A stretch of DNA of 18,576 nucleotides from CAYVDH01 sp964450355 (GCA_964450355.1 CAYVDH010000059.1:1-18576); one strand, 5' to 3'; shown: positions 1 through 8,296, counted from the first letter of the stretch. Numbers and translations: made by a program. Notes: generated from the letters alone by a model not told the origin.

Positions 1-23
1 ATTGGTTTTTCACGATTAGTCAT
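1..23 (-). CDS. Possible start of a divergent gene, cut by the left edge
   Basis: Reading the minus strand from base 23 gives an open ATG frame whose seven complete codons spell MTNREKP before the window ends. A TAnnTTTG element (TAGATTTG, 62 to 55) lies about 30 bases upstream on the same strand, which is the spacing seen at other starts here. Too little is visible to recognise a family. It could also be chance, because a seven-codon open frame is weak evidence. Confidence 0.3.
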
Positions 24-54
24 TTCTAGTATTAAGTAAGTTCTCTTAAGTCAA

Positions 55-62
55 CAAATCTA
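55..62 (-). promoter_or_regulatory. Candidate -7 promoter element for the divergent left-edge gene
   Basis: The minus strand reads TAGATTTG, an exact match to the Bacteroidota -7 consensus TAnnTTTG. It would place transcription start near base 48 and give a leader of about 25 bases before the ATG at 23. No convincing -33 TTG is visible. In such AT-rich DNA a match of this kind is not rare by chance. Confidence 0.3.
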
Positions 63-113
63 AATTAAATTAATTTTCTATATATATTTAATCAATATTC
101 ACAGATAATTGTT

Positions 114-121
114 TAATTTTG
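114..121 (+). promoter_or_regulatory. -7 promoter element of the yebC operon
   Basis: TAATTTTG matches the Bacteroidota -7 consensus TAnnTTTG exactly and continues as GCACTGA. It predicts a start site near 127 and a leader of about 30 bases before yebC. The string TTTTGCACTGA (117-127) recurs exactly at 14651-14661 in front of the TPR gene. A -33 TTG at the expected distance is not evident. Confidence 0.6.
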
Positions 122-157
122 CACTGATTTTTTGAAAAGTTAATTAACTTAAAAATT

Positions 158-865
158 ATGGGCAGAATATTTGAAAAGAGAAAGCATACCATGTTTGCCA
201 GATTTGATAAAATGTCTAAAACATTTACCAAATTTGGAAAGGAAATTTCAATTGCTGTAAAAGCAGGGGGACCAGATCCTGATACCAATTCCAAATTAAG
301 GGCAGTGATAGCAAATGCCAAAAGTGCAAACATGCCAAAAGACAGGATTGAAGCTGCTATAAAACGTTCATCTAGCAAAGATACAAGCAATTACGAAGAG
401 ATAACTTACGAGGCTATGTGCATGAAAGGTGTAGGTTTGGTGATTGAAACAGCAACAGACAATCCTACAAGAACAGTTGCCAACATCAGAATGCATTTAA
501 ACAGAGGCGGAGGTGAGTTGGGTAAAACTGGCAGTCTGGATTTTGCATTTGAACGCAAGAGCATCTTTGTAATCAATACAGAAGGTGTAAATACCGAAGA
601 ATTAGAATTTGAATTAATAGATGCTGGACTTGAAGAAATAGAAATAGAGGGAAGTGAAATGGTAGTTACTTGTTCATTTTCTAATTTTGGATCCATGCAA
701 AAAACTTTAGAATCAAAAAATATCAACATCATTAGTGCAGAATTTCAAAGGATTCCTACTAATACCATCGCCTTAAATGAAGATGAAAAAAAACAAGTGG
801 AATCTTTAATTGAAAGATTAGAAGAGGATGACGATGTTCAAAACGTATTTCACAACATGAATTAA
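158..865 (+). CDS. yebC: YebC/PmpR-TACO1 family protein (transcription/translation regulator)
   Basis: This 235-residue protein matches the YebC/PmpR/TACO1 family, whose members act as DNA-binding regulators in some bacteria and as translation factors that relieve ribosome stalling in others. The N-terminal region has the family features KMSKTFTKFGKEISIAVKAGG, followed by NSKLRAVIANAKSANMPKDRIEAAIKR (about 46-72), an NRGGGELGKTGS segment near 123-134, and an acidic C-terminus. The first residues (MGRIFEKRKHTMFARFDK) have the form common in Bacteroidota rather than the MAGHSKW start of proteobacteria, which supports the ATG at 158. Length is normal for the family. It is the first gene after a clear -7 element and is followed after 16 bases by a universal stress protein. 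Whether it acts on DNA or ribosomes cannot be read from sequence. Confidence 0.93.
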   Translation: MGRIFEKRKHTMFARFDKMSKTFTKFGKEISIAVKAGGPDPDTNSKLRAVIANAKSANMPKDRIEAAIKRSSSKDTSNYEEITYEAMCMKGVGLVIETATDNPTRTVANIRMHLNRGGGELGKTGSLDFAFERKSIFVINTEGVNTEELEFELIDAGLEEIEIEGSEMVVTCSFSNFGSMQKTLESKNINIISAEFQRIPTNTIALNEDEKKQVESLIERLEEDDDVQNVFHNMN

Positions 866-881
866 ACTTAATTTAAAAATT

Positions 882-1769
882 ATGTCAAACAATAACAACA
901 CCATTTTAGTCCCTTTCGATTTTTCTGAAATTGCTAAAAATGCATTGGGACATGCATTAAAAGTAGCCGTTGCTTACAAAAACAACATCACTTTGTTACA
1001 CATTTTAGACGATGGAGGCATTTTAGGTTCTCTTTTTTCTGATGACCATAAAAATGAATTAATCAATGAAGCATTGAACATAAAAATGGATAAATTAATT
1101 GCCGAATGTAAAGTGGAATTCCCCAATGTTCAAATCAATAAAAGAATTGAATCAGGTAAAATTTACAAAGTAATTACTAACATAGCTAACGATGAAGATT
1201 ATGATAGCATTATCATGGGTACCAATGGTGCTAGTGGATTACAACAAATTACAGGAAGTAATGCAAGCCGTGTTATTAATTATGCCAATGTTCCTGTAGT
1301 TGTAGTGAAAGAAAAATCAATAGGTAGCAAAGGTTATGAAAAAATTGTATTACCAATAGATATGACAAGGGAAAGCCGTCAGAAAGTAAGATGGGCTGTA
1401 CATTTAGCGAAAAAATTCAACAGCATAATTCATGTCATTTATGAAAATGCAAGCAGCGAAGAATTTAAAATTAGAATTAATGGGGCTATCAATCAAACTA
1501 CCGATATATTGAATCAAAACAATGTCAATTTTGTATTACGTCCACTTGATGAAGACAAATATCCTGATAGTTTTGCTGAAGATACTTTGAATTATGCCAT
1601 TGAAATTGACGCTGATTTAATCATGATCATGAGTCAACAAGAAAAAGGTTTTAGTGAATTCTTGCTAGGAAGCTATGCTCAACAAATTGTTAATCATAGT
1701 GGCAAAGTACCCATCATGTGCATTAATAGCAACGATGCTGGTATTATTTTAGATGGTGTATTTAGCTAA
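882..1769 (+). CDS. Universal stress protein with two tandem UspA domains
   Basis: The 295-residue product holds two UspA (Rossmann-like, adenine-nucleotide-binding) domains, about 7-145 and 152-290. The first begins TILVPFDFSEIAKNAL and ends with a GTNG-x8-GS segment that nearly fits the ATP-binding motif G-x2-G-x9-G-S/T, then VPVVVVK. The second begins KIVLPIDMTRESRQKVRWA and ends FLLGSYAQQIV...VPIMCI, but has lost the first glycines of the motif. Nucleotide binding may therefore be restricted to domain one. No signal peptide or membrane segment is present, so it should be cytoplasmic. It starts 16 bases after yebC and stops 6 bases before the next gene, so the three are probably one transcript. 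The direct role is unknown; the family is linked to stress and stationary-phase survival. Confidence 0.92.
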   Translation: MSNNNNTILVPFDFSEIAKNALGHALKVAVAYKNNITLLHILDDGGILGSLFSDDHKNELINEALNIKMDKLIAECKVEFPNVQINKRIESGKIYKVITNIANDEDYDSIIMGTNGASGLQQITGSNASRVINYANVPVVVVKEKSIGSKGYEKIVLPIDMTRESRQKVRWAVHLAKKFNSIIHVIYENASSEEFKIRINGAINQTTDILNQNNVNFVLRPLDEDKYPDSFAEDTLNYAIEIDADLIMIMSQQEKGFSEFLLGSYAQQIVNHSGKVPIMCINSNDAGIILDGVFS

Positions 1770-1775
1770 ACCAAT

Positions 1776-2621
1776 ATGGCTATTTTAATAGCAGATTGCG
1801 GTGGAACTAAAGGCGATTGGGCTTTAGTGCTTTCAATTCAATCTGCTAAATATTTTACTACCAAAGGTTTTAATCCTGTCGTTGAATCTATAGACCAACT
1901 GAACTATACCATAAAAAATGAATTAGCGGAGATTGATTCTTTACAAATTGATGAAATTTTTTATTACGGAGCTGGTTGTAGCACTTCTGATAATAAAAAC
2001 TTGATACAATCGTGTTTAAAAACTAATTTTCCCAATTCTTTAATCCATGTTTCTCATGATATCGAAGGTTCCGCAATTGCCTGTTTAGGAAACAACAGAG
2101 GCATTGCTTGCATTTTAGGAACAGGTAGCAATGTTTGTTATTGGGATGGTGCTCATATTGTTGATCAACCATTTACTTTTGGACTTGGTTACATTTTAGG
2201 TGACGAAGGCAGTGGTAGTTATTTTGGTAAAAGCCTTTTGAAAACGTATTTTAATGATGAATTAAATTCCAATTTAAAGGAAAAACTTGAACTTATAATT
2301 GGAGATAAACAAAGTGTTTTCAATTCGATATACAAACAAGAAAATGCTAATGTTTACTTGGCTTCATTGACAAAATACATATCTCAAAATATTGATGATA
2401 TTCAAATAAATGATTTAGTTATAAATTGCTTTAAAGTGTTTGTTGAATCTCATTTGTTAAAATACAAAGATTGTAAATCCGTACCCGTTAGTTTTGTAGG
2501 TTCAATTGCATTTTATTTTGAAAAACAATTGAGAGAAGTTCTTGATTTATATGATTTAAAATTAGGTAAAATAGTTAGAAAACCGATTGAAGAATTAGCC
2601 AATTTCCATTCTAATACTTAA
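1776..2621 (+). CDS. BadF/BadG/BcrA/BcrD-type ATPase, probably an N-acetylglucosamine kinase-like sugar kinase
   Basis: The 281-residue product has the ASKHA (actin/hexokinase) kinase plan. Phosphate-1 loop ADCGGTKGDWAL is at residues 7-18, phosphate-2 loop ILGTGSNVCYWDG is near 113-125, and GLGYILGDEGSGSYFGK follows. That last block is typical of the BadF/N-acetylglucosamine kinase family in Bacteroidota. A likely role is phosphorylation of an amino sugar, for example GlcNAc recovered from cell-wall turnover, but substrate cannot be assigned from sequence. It lies 6 bases after the universal stress gene. Its 3' end overlaps the convergent membrane-protein gene by 11 bases, so both frames use the same DNA there. 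Length is normal for the compact Bacteroidota members. Confidence 0.85.
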   Translation: MAILIADCGGTKGDWALVLSIQSAKYFTTKGFNPVVESIDQLNYTIKNELAEIDSLQIDEIFYYGAGCSTSDNKNLIQSCLKTNFPNSLIHVSHDIEGSAIACLGNNRGIACILGTGSNVCYWDGAHIVDQPFTFGLGYILGDEGSGSYFGKSLLKTYFNDELNSNLKEKLELIIGDKQSVFNSIYKQENANVYLASLTKYISQNIDDIQINDLVINCFKVFVESHLLKYKDCKSVPVSFVGSIAFYFEKQLREVLDLYDLKLGKIVRKPIEELANFHSNT

Positions 2622-4026
2622 TCCATACATAGGGTTTATTTTCTATTTTCAACTTGGGATTTTTCAAAACATATTCAGTAGTTAGAATGGGGAAAAAATC
2701 AGCACCAATGAATGTGTTATTGTTATACATCATTTTCTCATCATAGTTTTGAAGATGAATCACTTTTGCCGTGATAGTAGGCATGTTTTTTATTTTACTT
2801 AATAAGATGGACTCATAAGGTAAAGCCCATGTTCCAAGCCATTCTTCGTGGTTAATGGTGCTGTCATGCACAAGAAGTTTTGGTTGTGAATTCGGGTTTT
2901 TAATTGTTATTAATTCATCCAATAAGTACACTCTCTTTTGAAAAATAGGTAAATAATTACTAATGCCATAAAATGAATATAACCCTATAAATAATAATAA
3001 AACACAAGCATAAAATCCATGCTTATTCATCCATGTATCATCGAATACAAAAAACAATGGCAACAAGGTAATAAAAACCCAAGGAGTAAAGTTTTTTTCC
3101 ATGAATATATTGCCATCACCTTGATTAAATATAATGGCTGTGAGTATCCACAAACCCAATACAGAAAGAAAATAATAAATTAATTTTAACCATTGTTTTT
3201 TCAAAGCATAATAACCTATCATAACAACAAAGACTATACTTGGAATCCAATACATTTTCATGAAATAACTTTGCCATTTGAATGAATCAAAGAAAAAATG
3301 AGTTGGATAAATGTTATTAATGTTGCCAACAATTGCTTTAAAGTTTTTCAATTGGTCATATAAATTGTTTTCATAACCGGTGCTTTCACTGAATAATTTT
3401 TTTACAATAAATGCCAATAAAAAAGCCAATACTGCGATAGATAAATTTGATTTTAAATTGAATTTAGTTTTGTTCTCAAAATTATCGACAATGAAATAAC
3501 CAATAGCGAAACTAATGACAACAATGCTCATGGGATGGCTATAAAAGCTAAATAATACACATAAAAACAAAACTGTAAAACTAATAATAACAGGAGCATT
3601 TTTAAAGGAGTTGATTATGCCAATATACAACAATGTGAAAGACAAGCTTAATGCAGTTTCATTCACGGTTAAAAAGAAACATTCTCGATAAGAAATAAAT
3701 TGAATGATGGTAACTAATATGGCTAGTTTTGGTTGTTTTAATTTTATTAGAATTAAAAAGAACAAAGCATGAATGAACACATGAGAAAATGAATACAATC
3801 TCAATACTATTGAAATAGGAAAACCAAGTTTAAGTGCAATCCAAGGGATTAATTGATAAATGTAAAGTGAGTATCTACTGTGTTCTGCTGCAGGAAATTC
3901 GTTGTTAATGAAATTAAAAGCATAAAAAGCAGAATCAACATAAAGAACTCTCTCCTTGAAATAAATGAGTGTTACAACCAATAAAAAAACAAAATACAAT
4001 CCGCATATCCACAATAGTTTTTTCAT
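2611..4026 (-). CDS. Polytopic membrane protein, possibly a GT-C-like glycosyltransferase
   Basis: This 471-residue protein is strongly hydrophobic, with roughly ten or more membrane segments. The first spans residues 4-22 and others lie near 54-76, 82-96, 101-117, 127-140, 146-161 and 167-181, with further ones in the C-terminal half. The layout of one N-terminal helix, a periplasmic loop with an acidic residue (LYVDSAFYAF, D31), many helices and then a soluble C-terminal part resembles GT-C glycosyltransferases using lipid-linked sugars. No signature proves this. It overlaps the upstream glycosyltransferase gene by 4 bases (ATGA, 4023-4026), so the two are translationally coupled and probably work on the same surface glycan. 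I do not recognise a named family. Confidence 0.8.
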   Translation of the reverse strand: MKKLLWICGLYFVFLLVVTLIYFKERVLYVDSAFYAFNFINNEFPAAEHSRYSLYIYQLIPWIALKLGFPISIVLRLYSFSHVFIHALFFLILIKLKQPKLAILVTIIQFISYRECFFLTVNETALSLSFTLLYIGIINSFKNAPVIISFTVLFLCVLFSFYSHPMSIVVISFAIGYFIVDNFENKTKFNLKSNLSIAVLAFLLAFIVKKLFSESTGYENNLYDQLKNFKAIVGNINNIYPTHFFFDSFKWQSYFMKMYWIPSIVFVVMIGYYALKKQWLKLIYYFLSVLGLWILTAIIFNQGDGNIFMEKNFTPWVFITLLPLFFVFDDTWMNKHGFYACVLLLFIGLYSFYGISNYLPIFQKRVYLLDELITIKNPNSQPKLLVHDSTINHEEWLGTWALPYESILLSKIKNMPTITAKVIHLQNYDEKMMYNNNTFIGADFFPILTTEYVLKNPKLKIENKPYVWIKY

Positions 4027-5207
4027 TTTGTAAAATAACTTTCAAGTAATTTGGCAATGTGTTCCCAGCTGAATTTAGATTGTATCAATTGAGCCCCTTT
4101 TTCACCTGTTTCTTTTCTTAATTGTTCGCTGTCTAACAATTCAATGACTTGGTCAGCAAATTCCTGGGGATGTATTTTCATGAATGCTCCATCACCGCTT
4201 TTAATTCCTAATCCTTCAAAACCTATGTGACTACATACCACAGGAATTCCCATGGCAAGTGCTTCAAGGACTTTGTTTTGTGTACCTGCACCAAATCGCA
4301 AAGGAGCTACAACAATACTTGCCGAATTGTACATTTCAGATAAATCTTTAACAAACCCAGTCACTTCAATTGTTTCAGGATGCTTTAATTTTAAGTCCAA
4401 TACTTTTTGTATTGGTCTTTGACCTGCAATAATGAATTTAATGGTTGGATATTTTTGTTTAATGATTGGCAATATTTCTTCACTAAAGTAGATAACACCA
4501 TCCACATTTGGATCGTAATCCATATTGCCTGTAAACAACAATGTATGACAATGGCTGTAGTCGTGGTTTAGTGGTTTGAATTGGGCAGTATCAACACCAT
4601 TAGGCAAAAGCTTTACAGTATCTGTTTGATGCTCTTTAATTAGGTGTTTTTGATCTTCAAGAGAACACACTAAATTGAGATTAAATTGATTTAAAATGTA
4701 TTTTTCATAATTATAAACCCTTTTACTTTCGATGGAATCAAGCAGTTTAGAAAATACATTTCGTTTGATTTTTTTTCTTCTTTGCCAATAGAGCGAAAAT
4801 GCATCAGGTAAATCTAAAATTCGGTAGTTCGATGAGTGTTTTTCAGCATACTGAGCCATTCTAAGGTGTTGAACATGGATACAATGATATGCTTCAGTCT
4901 TTATTAATTCATCAACTTCACGTCTCATGCTATTGCTTTTAAAATAACAAACTTGAAGAGGTTTTTTGATAAACAATCCTAGAATGACATTAAAATAGCT
5001 TTTGTATTTTGGCAGGCTAATGACTTTAATTTTTTTAAAATAAGGCTCAATATGCTGGATTAAATTAAAATCATTGTTGTTTTCGGCAAAAGTAATAAGA
5101 TGCAGTTCATGGGATTTAGAAAGTTCTTTAGCCAAGTTGAATATTTTTAATTTATCGCCTCTAAAGGGGGGATAAGGAAAACGGTTAGCGATAAATAGTA
5201 TTTTCAT
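4023..5207 (-). CDS. GT4/GT1-type (GT-B fold) glycosyltransferase
   Basis: The 394-residue protein has a GT-B layout. The N-terminal acceptor domain begins KILFIANRFPYPPFRGDKLK, with a conserved glycine-rich turn near residues 16-19. The C-terminal nucleotide-sugar domain includes LLFTGNMDYDPNVDG (223-237), FIIAGQRP (258-265), VTGFVKDL (282-289) and FGAGTQNKVLEALAMGIPVV (305-324). The last carries the acidic donor-binding motif of family-1/4 enzymes. The overall look is that of the sugar transferases annotated as TIGR03087/stp1-like. It should act at the cytoplasmic face of the membrane on a surface polysaccharide or glycolipid. It starts 3 bases after the acetyltransferase-like gene and overlaps the membrane-protein gene by 4 bases, so all three probably share a transcript. 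Donor and acceptor are unknown. Confidence 0.9.
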   Translation of the reverse strand: MKILFIANRFPYPPFRGDKLKIFNLAKELSKSHELHLITFAENNNDFNLIQHIEPYFKKIKVISLPKYKSYFNVILGLFIKKPLQVCYFKSNSMRREVDELIKTEAYHCIHVQHLRMAQYAEKHSSNYRILDLPDAFSLYWQRRKKIKRNVFSKLLDSIESKRVYNYEKYILNQFNLNLVCSLEDQKHLIKEHQTDTVKLLPNGVDTAQFKPLNHDYSHCHTLLFTGNMDYDPNVDGVIYFSEEILPIIKQKYPTIKFIIAGQRPIQKVLDLKLKHPETIEVTGFVKDLSEMYNSASIVVAPLRFGAGTQNKVLEALAMGIPVVCSHIGFEGLGIKSGDGAFMKIHPQEFADQVIELLDSEQLRKETGEKGAQLIQSKFSWEHIAKLLESYFTK

Positions 5208-5210
5208 GGT

Positions 5211-6326
5211 TTAAAATTTTAATGTGTATGTTTTGTGTTTTTTATATTCTCTTGCTCCCATGCTTTCAAACATACTTAACATTTTTGGATTAAAATCACC
5301 AACCCAAGCCAATTCATTTTCATGAAATTTTTTACCTTCAATCAATCCTTCTCTGAATTTCATGATCAATGCAACCTCTACACCTAGGTTGTGGTATTCA
5401 GGAACAACGCCAAAAACAATGCCTTTTACTCTTTGTATGAATCGTTTGTAATATAAAAATTTAAGTTTACCTAATAAATTCATTTTGCCATTGACATGTT
5501 TGAAAATTTGATTTACATCCATGACAGTGATATAAAAACCAATGGGTTTTCCATTAGCATAACAAAACCAATTGAGGTTTTCAACAATGATAGGTTTCAT
5601 TAATTTTAAATGACCCATGATTTTATCTAAAGTCATTGGTTCAAAGTTTTCGTGAAATGACCAAGCTTTATTGTATATTTCAATAAAATCAATGGCAAAT
5701 TTTTCTAAATTGTTTTTTTGAATGTGTTGAAAGGTGTAGGTAGGGTTATTAAATACTCTTGAGGCAAGCTTACTAAATCTATCAAAATTAAATGTTTTGT
5801 CGTCAATCATGGAAGTAGTTTGATCGATTTTAGAGATAAAACCAAAATTTTCAAACAATTGTTGATAATAAGGAAAATTGTAATTCTCGCGATAACTTGG
5901 ACTTTCAAAACCTGACACCATTAAACCCCAAAAACTATCCCTTTCTCCAAAGTTGATAGGTCCATCCATGAAAGTACATTGTTTTTCAATTAGCCACTTT
6001 TTACAGGCATCAAATAATGAATTGGCAATGTCTTGTTGATATATGCATTCAAAAAAACCACAAGCACCAGAACGAAATTTTGTTAAACTATTTTCGGTAT
6101 AAAATGCACTGATTCTACCAATAGCTTGATTGTTTTCATCCATCGCTAACCAACGAATGCACTCACCTTTTTTAAAATAGGGATTTTTATTTTTGTCGAA
6201 CACTTCTTTGATGTCATTATCTAATGCCATAATGTACTTAGGGTCAGATTTATATAGTTTTTTTGGAAGGTCTATAAACTCATTTTCTAAGTCTTTAGTA
6301 TCAACAATTACAAGGCGAAAATTCAT
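5211..6326 (-). CDS. GNAT-fold N-acyltransferase-like protein (YghO-like)
   Basis: This 371-residue protein resembles the YghO-like group of GNAT-related proteins. The N-terminal half has DLPKKLYKSDPKYIMAL, an IGRISAFYTE strand (about 72-81), and MDGPINFGERDSFWGL. The C-terminal half has a typical acyl-CoA-binding region, VFGVVPEYHNLGVEVALIM, and ends WVGDFNPKMLSMFESMGA then KKHKTYTLKF, as in GNAT enzymes. No signal peptide is present. Substrate is unknown; with a glycosyltransferase and a membrane protein downstream, modification of a sugar or lipid precursor is a reasonable guess. The gene is first in a minus-strand operon. A perfect -7 element sits so close (6339-6332) that the mRNA may begin at or next to the ATG. 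It is divergent from the methyltransferase gene. Confidence 0.82.
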   Translation of the reverse strand: MNFRLVIVDTKDLENEFIDLPKKLYKSDPKYIMALDNDIKEVFDKNKNPYFKKGECIRWLAMDENNQAIGRISAFYTENSLTKFRSGACGFFECIYQQDIANSLFDACKKWLIEKQCTFMDGPINFGERDSFWGLMVSGFESPSYRENYNFPYYQQLFENFGFISKIDQTTSMIDDKTFNFDRFSKLASRVFNNPTYTFQHIQKNNLEKFAIDFIEIYNKAWSFHENFEPMTLDKIMGHLKLMKPIIVENLNWFCYANGKPIGFYITVMDVNQIFKHVNGKMNLLGKLKFLYYKRFIQRVKGIVFGVVPEYHNLGVEVALIMKFREGLIEGKKFHENELAWVGDFNPKMLSMFESMGAREYKKHKTYTLKF

Positions 6327-6331
6327 TGTTG

Positions 6332-6339
6332 CAAAAATA
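6332..6339 (-). promoter_or_regulatory. -7 promoter element of the acyltransferase/glycosyltransferase operon
   Basis: The minus strand reads TATTTTTG, an exact TAnnTTTG match, followed by only five bases (CAACA) before the ATG at 6326. As Bacteroidota transcripts usually start five to seven bases after this box, the message is predicted to be leaderless or nearly so. A CAAA on the plus strand at 6355-6358 gives a TTTG upstream, but at a shorter spacing than usual. Confidence 0.5.
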
Positions 6340-6365
6340 TTTTATAAAAGGATACAAAATTTACT

Positions 6366-6373
6366 TTTTTTTG
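6366..6373 (+). promoter_or_regulatory. Weak -7 candidate for the methyltransferase gene
   Basis: TTTTTTTG differs from TAnnTTTG only at the A. It continues as CAC, like the boxes at 114 and 14648. It would give a start near 6379 and a leader of about 10 bases before the ATG at 6389. The T-run makes a chance match easy. Confidence 0.3.
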
Positions 6374-6388
6374 CACTTTCTATCAAAA

Positions 6389-7189
6389 ATGAAGAACTTA
6401 AAGTACAAACCTGCATCACATCAGGAAAACAGAATGAAAAATGAGGGAGAAGTAAGTAAAGCAAGAGAGTATTATTTTAATGGAGCACCTAATAATTTAA
6501 AATTTTTACTTGATAAACGTTTTTCTTGGATGAATCAATTCATTCAATACGAACAAAAAGGCATAGAAGTAGGATGTGGCACAGGATTGAGCAAATTGTT
6601 CATTAAATGTAAAGATTACAGAATCACAGATTATGCTAACAATGAATGGTTAGATGATAAAATGGTAGATGCTTTAAATACTCCATATGGAAATGAAAGT
6701 TTAGATTTTGTTGTATCCTCTAACATGATACACCATGTGCCGTATCCAGTAAAGTTTTTTCAGGAAATGCACAGAATATTAAAACCTGGAGGATATGTCA
6801 TCATTCAAGAAATCAATGCTTCGTGGTGTATGCGTAAAATTTTAAAATTAATGAGGCATGAAGGATATGATTTTTCAATCAATGTGTTTGATCCCAATTT
6901 AATTTGTACAGATCCTGATGATTTGTGGTCGGCAAATTGCGCTATACCTAATTTGTTGTTTGACGATGAAGCCAGATTTAACAATGAAATTAAAGATTTT
7001 AAAATTGTTCATAAAGGGTTTAGTGAATTGTTTATATTTTTAAATTCTGGAGGTGTTATTGCAAAAACTAAATGTGTAAAATTACCTCACTTTTTATTGA
7101 AACTTGTCAATTCAATTGATAAATTATTGGTTTCAATTTCTCCACAAACCTTTGCTTTGCAACGACAAATCGTATTGAAAAAGCAATAA
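6389..7189 (+). CDS. Class I SAM-dependent methyltransferase (Methyltransf_11 type)
   Basis: The protein has 266 residues from the ATG at 6389. It shows the Rossmann SAM site IEVGCGTGLS (59-68), then DALNTPYGNESLDFVVSSNM (about 94-113) with HHV (115-117), and EMHRILKPGGYVIIQE (126-141), the usual order of the Methyltransf_11 family. Longer frames reach a TTG at 6326, but that would overlap the divergent gene's start. The ATG at 6434 is an alternative that would drop only 15 poorly conserved residues. Substrate is not evident. The gene is divergent from the GNAT/glycosyltransferase/membrane operon, across 62 bases, which hints at a shared role in glycan or lipid modification. No signal peptide is present, so it should be cytoplasmic. 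Confidence 0.87.
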   Translation: MKNLKYKPASHQENRMKNEGEVSKAREYYFNGAPNNLKFLLDKRFSWMNQFIQYEQKGIEVGCGTGLSKLFIKCKDYRITDYANNEWLDDKMVDALNTPYGNESLDFVVSSNMIHHVPYPVKFFQEMHRILKPGGYVIIQEINASWCMRKILKLMRHEGYDFSINVFDPNLICTDPDDLWSANCAIPNLLFDDEARFNNEIKDFKIVHKGFSELFIFLNSGGVIAKTKCVKLPHFLLKLVNSIDKLLVSISPQTFALQRQIVLKKQ

Positions 7190-7254
7190 AGAAGCCAATT
7201 TCCTTAATATTAGACATCATGATTATTTCTTTTTTATTAAAAAGATAAAAACAC

Positions 7255-7262
7255 TATTTTTG
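7255..7262 (+). promoter_or_regulatory. -7 promoter element of the HU-domain/TonB-system cluster
   Basis: TATTTTTG fits TAnnTTTG exactly and ends 12 bases before the ATG at 7275, so the predicted leader is only about five to seven bases. The G of this box also forms part of a TTG that extends the reading frame upstream to 7260. If this is the promoter, that TTG cannot be the start codon. Confidence 0.5.
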
Positions 7263-7274
7263 AAAATTAATACA

Positions 7275-8255
7275 ATGAGCGTAGAAAGTACATTATTTCA
7301 ATTATTAAACAACAAAGAATGCGTTGTTATCCCCAACTTTGGTGGTTTTATTGTCAGAGATTCTCCTTGCAACTTTACCAACAACCACAAAGCCATTAAG
7401 CCTCATACAAAAACGTTGTTTTTTAATCCGCAACTAACAGAAAACGATGGATTACTAATATCTGCCATTTCTAAGAATAAATCAATTTCTTTCAATCATG
7501 CTACAGAACTATGCAATCAATGGGTAATTGAACAAGAAACTAAATTAGAAAATGAAAAGTATTTAAAGTGGAATCAATTTGGAACTTTTTATTTGAGCAA
7601 TGACAATAAAAAATGGTTTCAACCCTTAGCGGATTTAAATTTAGATTTAAATACCTTTGGTTTAAAAACAGTAAAAGTAAATAAATATGAACCTATTGAA
7701 CAAACTCAAGAAGTAATTAATTCTTGGGTACCTGATAGAGCTGAAATAGAAAGTTTAGACAAGCCAAAATCAAATTGGAAAGCATGGTTAGCTGCAGCTT
7801 CAATAGCAATGGTTGCCCATTTTGTCTATTTAAATGTGGGCACAGTTAAAAACAATCAAGCATCTATCATTAGCACAGTTGTCCCTTCAGATTTAAAAGT
7901 TGATAACAACAATCAAGCTAATTTGCCAAACGAAAATCAAGAGAACAATTCAATTACAAACGAAAACAAAACAAACGATTCAGAATTGATTACTTCTGAA
8001 ATTCCAGAAGCGAATAATGAAATAAAAGTTGAATCGAATGAAAACAATGCAACCAGTGAAACGAATAGTTCTATTGAGAGCATCTCCACATCGACAAGTC
8101 AATCCAACACTGAAGTTGAAAACATAAAAGTCATTTCAAAATACAAAATAGAACTCAATGCAATCAATCATTCTAAGGATTTAAATAAAACAGGTTTAAA
8201 CACCTATGTAGATTACATTAATGGATATTTTCAAGTCGTAGAAAACATTAAATAA
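7275..8255 (+). CDS. CCDC81-type HU-domain membrane protein with a degenerate C-terminal SPOR-like end
   Basis: The 326-residue protein starts with a region typical of the Bacteroidota HU-CCDC81 family: LFQLLNNKECVVIPNFGGFIV (7-27), a FFNPQLTENDGLL segment (49-61), and a second domain with KWNQFGTFYL (98-107). A single membrane helix lies at about 169-187 (WLAAASIAMVAHFVYL). The remaining part, about 190-285, is low-complexity and rich in N, E, S and T. Family members usually end in a SPOR domain that binds denuded peptidoglycan. Here the last 37 residues resemble only the first half of one (GLNTYVDYINGYFQVV). The N-terminal domains should be cytoplasmic and the tail periplasmic, suggesting a link between cytoplasm and cell wall. 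The start is chosen as the ATG at 7275, not the TTG at 7260, which lies inside the promoter box. Confidence 0.82.
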   Translation: MSVESTLFQLLNNKECVVIPNFGGFIVRDSPCNFTNNHKAIKPHTKTLFFNPQLTENDGLLISAISKNKSISFNHATELCNQWVIEQETKLENEKYLKWNQFGTFYLSNDNKKWFQPLADLNLDLNTFGLKTVKVNKYEPIEQTQEVINSWVPDRAEIESLDKPKSNWKAWLAAASIAMVAHFVYLNVGTVKNNQASIISTVVPSDLKVDNNNQANLPNENQENNSITNENKTNDSELITSEIPEANNEIKVESNENNATSETNSSIESISTSTSQSNTEVENIKVISKYKIELNAINHSKDLNKTGLNTYVDYINGYFQVVENIK

Positions 8256-8296
8256 ACATACTAATTATATAATTTAAACGTTAAAATAAAATAAAC

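Noticed and set aside
406..732. Minus-strand open frame of 108 codons inside yebC
   Set aside because: The plus-strand yebC is strongly conserved across this part; the opposite frame shows no recognisable protein.
6326..6388. Upstream TTG start for the methyltransferase
   Set aside because: It begins on the start codon of the divergent gene and crosses both candidate promoters; the ATG at 6389 is a better start.
7260..7274. TTG at 7260 as start of the HU-domain gene
   Set aside because: It lies within the -7 box; the ATG at 7275 matches the family's usual beginning.
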